Source: Ruminococcaceae bacterium UBA5391 (GTDB taxonomy: Bacteria > Bacillota > Clostridia > Oscillospirales > Acutalibacteraceae). From it: a stretch of 13,790 bases of DNA. This document shows positions 13,267 through 13,790 of this stretch, piece after piece (the first letter of the stretch is position 1; each line of letters starts with the position of its first letter). The stretch spans positions 1-13,790 of the forward strand of contig DHOL01000061.1 of NCBI GenBank assembly GCA_002410755.1, given 5' to 3'. Made by a program: the position numbers and the translations under genes. A model generated the notes under the pieces. The model did no database searches and was not told where the DNA came from. It worked only from the letters and a program-made list of their open reading frames with translations.

Positions 13267-13790
13267 ATGAAAACTTTGCTGCTGAATGCATCCAAGCCGG
13301 AAGACGTGGAGACCGCTGCAAAAATCATTCGGGAAGGCGGCCTTGTCGGAATGCCGACTGAAACGGTCTACGGCCTTGCTGCAAATGCGCTGGACGGGGA
13401 CGCGGTGAAAAGAATTTTTATCGCAAAAGGGCGTCCGCAGGACAATCCGCTGATCGTTCATATTTCAAAATTTGAACAGATTTACCGGTTGACTAAGGAT
13501 ACGCCGGAAAGCGCAAAGGAACTGGCAGCGGCTTACTGGCCCGGCCCAATGACCATGGTGCTGGAGAAATCGGATATCATCCCGGAAGTAACGTGTGCGG
13601 GCCTGCCTACCGTAGGTATCCGCTTTCCCTCGCATCCGGCAGCCCAGGCACTCATTACTGCTTCCGGTGTGCCGATTGCCGCGCCTTCTGCAAATATCTC
13701 CGGTCTGCCGAGCACAACAACAGCCGAGCATGTTATGCGCGACATGGACGGGAAAATCGACGCCGTGCTCGACGGCGGCCCCTGCGGCGT
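13267..13790 (+). CDS. tsaC: Threonylcarbamoyl-AMP synthase, 3' end outside the window
   Basis: The enzyme (TsaC/Sua5/YwlC) makes threonylcarbamoyl-AMP from threonine, bicarbonate and ATP, the first step of t6A37 modification in tRNAs reading ANN codons. The 174 visible codons cover most of the YrdC domain: PTETVYGLAANAL (about 30-42), the KGRPQDNPL nucleotide/substrate loop with Lys54 and Arg56, PGPMTMVL (about 98-105), TVGIRFPSHP, and the SAN of APSANISG near 140. AGGAAAG lies about 10 nt before the ATG. The frame runs off the window, so whether a Sua5 C-terminal domain follows cannot be told. Confidence 0.95.
   Translation, partial: MKTLLLNASKPEDVETAAKIIREGGLVGMPTETVYGLAANALDGDAVKRIFIAKGRPQDNPLIVHISKFEQIYRLTKDTPESAKELAAAYWPGPMTMVLEKSDIIPEVTCAGLPTVGIRFPSHPAAQALITASGVPIAAPSANISGLPSTTTAEHVMRDMDGKIDAVLDGGPCG

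Noticed and set aside
12741..13328. 195-codon open frame on the minus strand
   Set aside because: It is antisense to the conserved GGQ region of prfA and has no family features.

Overview
The window reads like a chromosomal segment of an anaerobic low-to-mid-GC Firmicute, most likely a Clostridia member of the Oscillospiraceae/Ruminococcaceae type. This is an inference from Gram-positive style ribosome-binding sites, a GntR/YtrA-type ABC cassette, Ser/Ala-rich secreted wall enzymes and a DUF951-prfA-tsaC block. No rRNA, tRNA, CRISPR array or intact transposase was seen.

Layout. (1) 1-567 has no convincing protein gene. Its minus strand carries a near-consensus promoter (232-259), about 210 nt of hairpin-rich sequence and a strong intrinsic terminator (12-52): a complete transcription unit for an unidentified structured small RNA. 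A 23-bp perfect inverted repeat (405-459) and a possible coding remnant lie next to it. (2) 568-2437 (minus) is a translationally coupled operon: a YtrA-type GntR repressor, an ABC ATPase and an ABC-2 permease, with a palindromic operator over the promoter. (3) 2943-6147 (plus) encodes two overlapping half-size ABC exporters, a probable heterodimer of unknown substrate. (4) 6539-9242 (plus) holds two secreted wall-associated proteins: a CAP/SCP protein with an unusual Cys-rich region, and a GH25 lysozyme whose reading frame is broken between signal peptide/linker and catalytic domain. (5) 9497-10657 (minus) is an Eis-like GNAT acetyltransferase, convergent with the lysozyme, with a ~190-nt leader and a promoter nearly identical to that of the small RNA. 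(6) 11110-11781 is a sulfatase pseudogene with a large internal deletion and a frameshift. (7) 11905 to the end (plus) is housekeeping: DUF951 protein, release factor 1 (prfA) and the start of the t6A synthase gene tsaC/sua5, cut by the window edge.

The two ABC systems are divergently transcribed from a 0.5-kb intergenic region and probably act in export or envelope defence. The CAP and GH25 proteins probably act at the cell wall. The strongest candidates for something undescribed are the small RNA unit at the left end and the promoter sequence it shares with the acetyltransferase gene.
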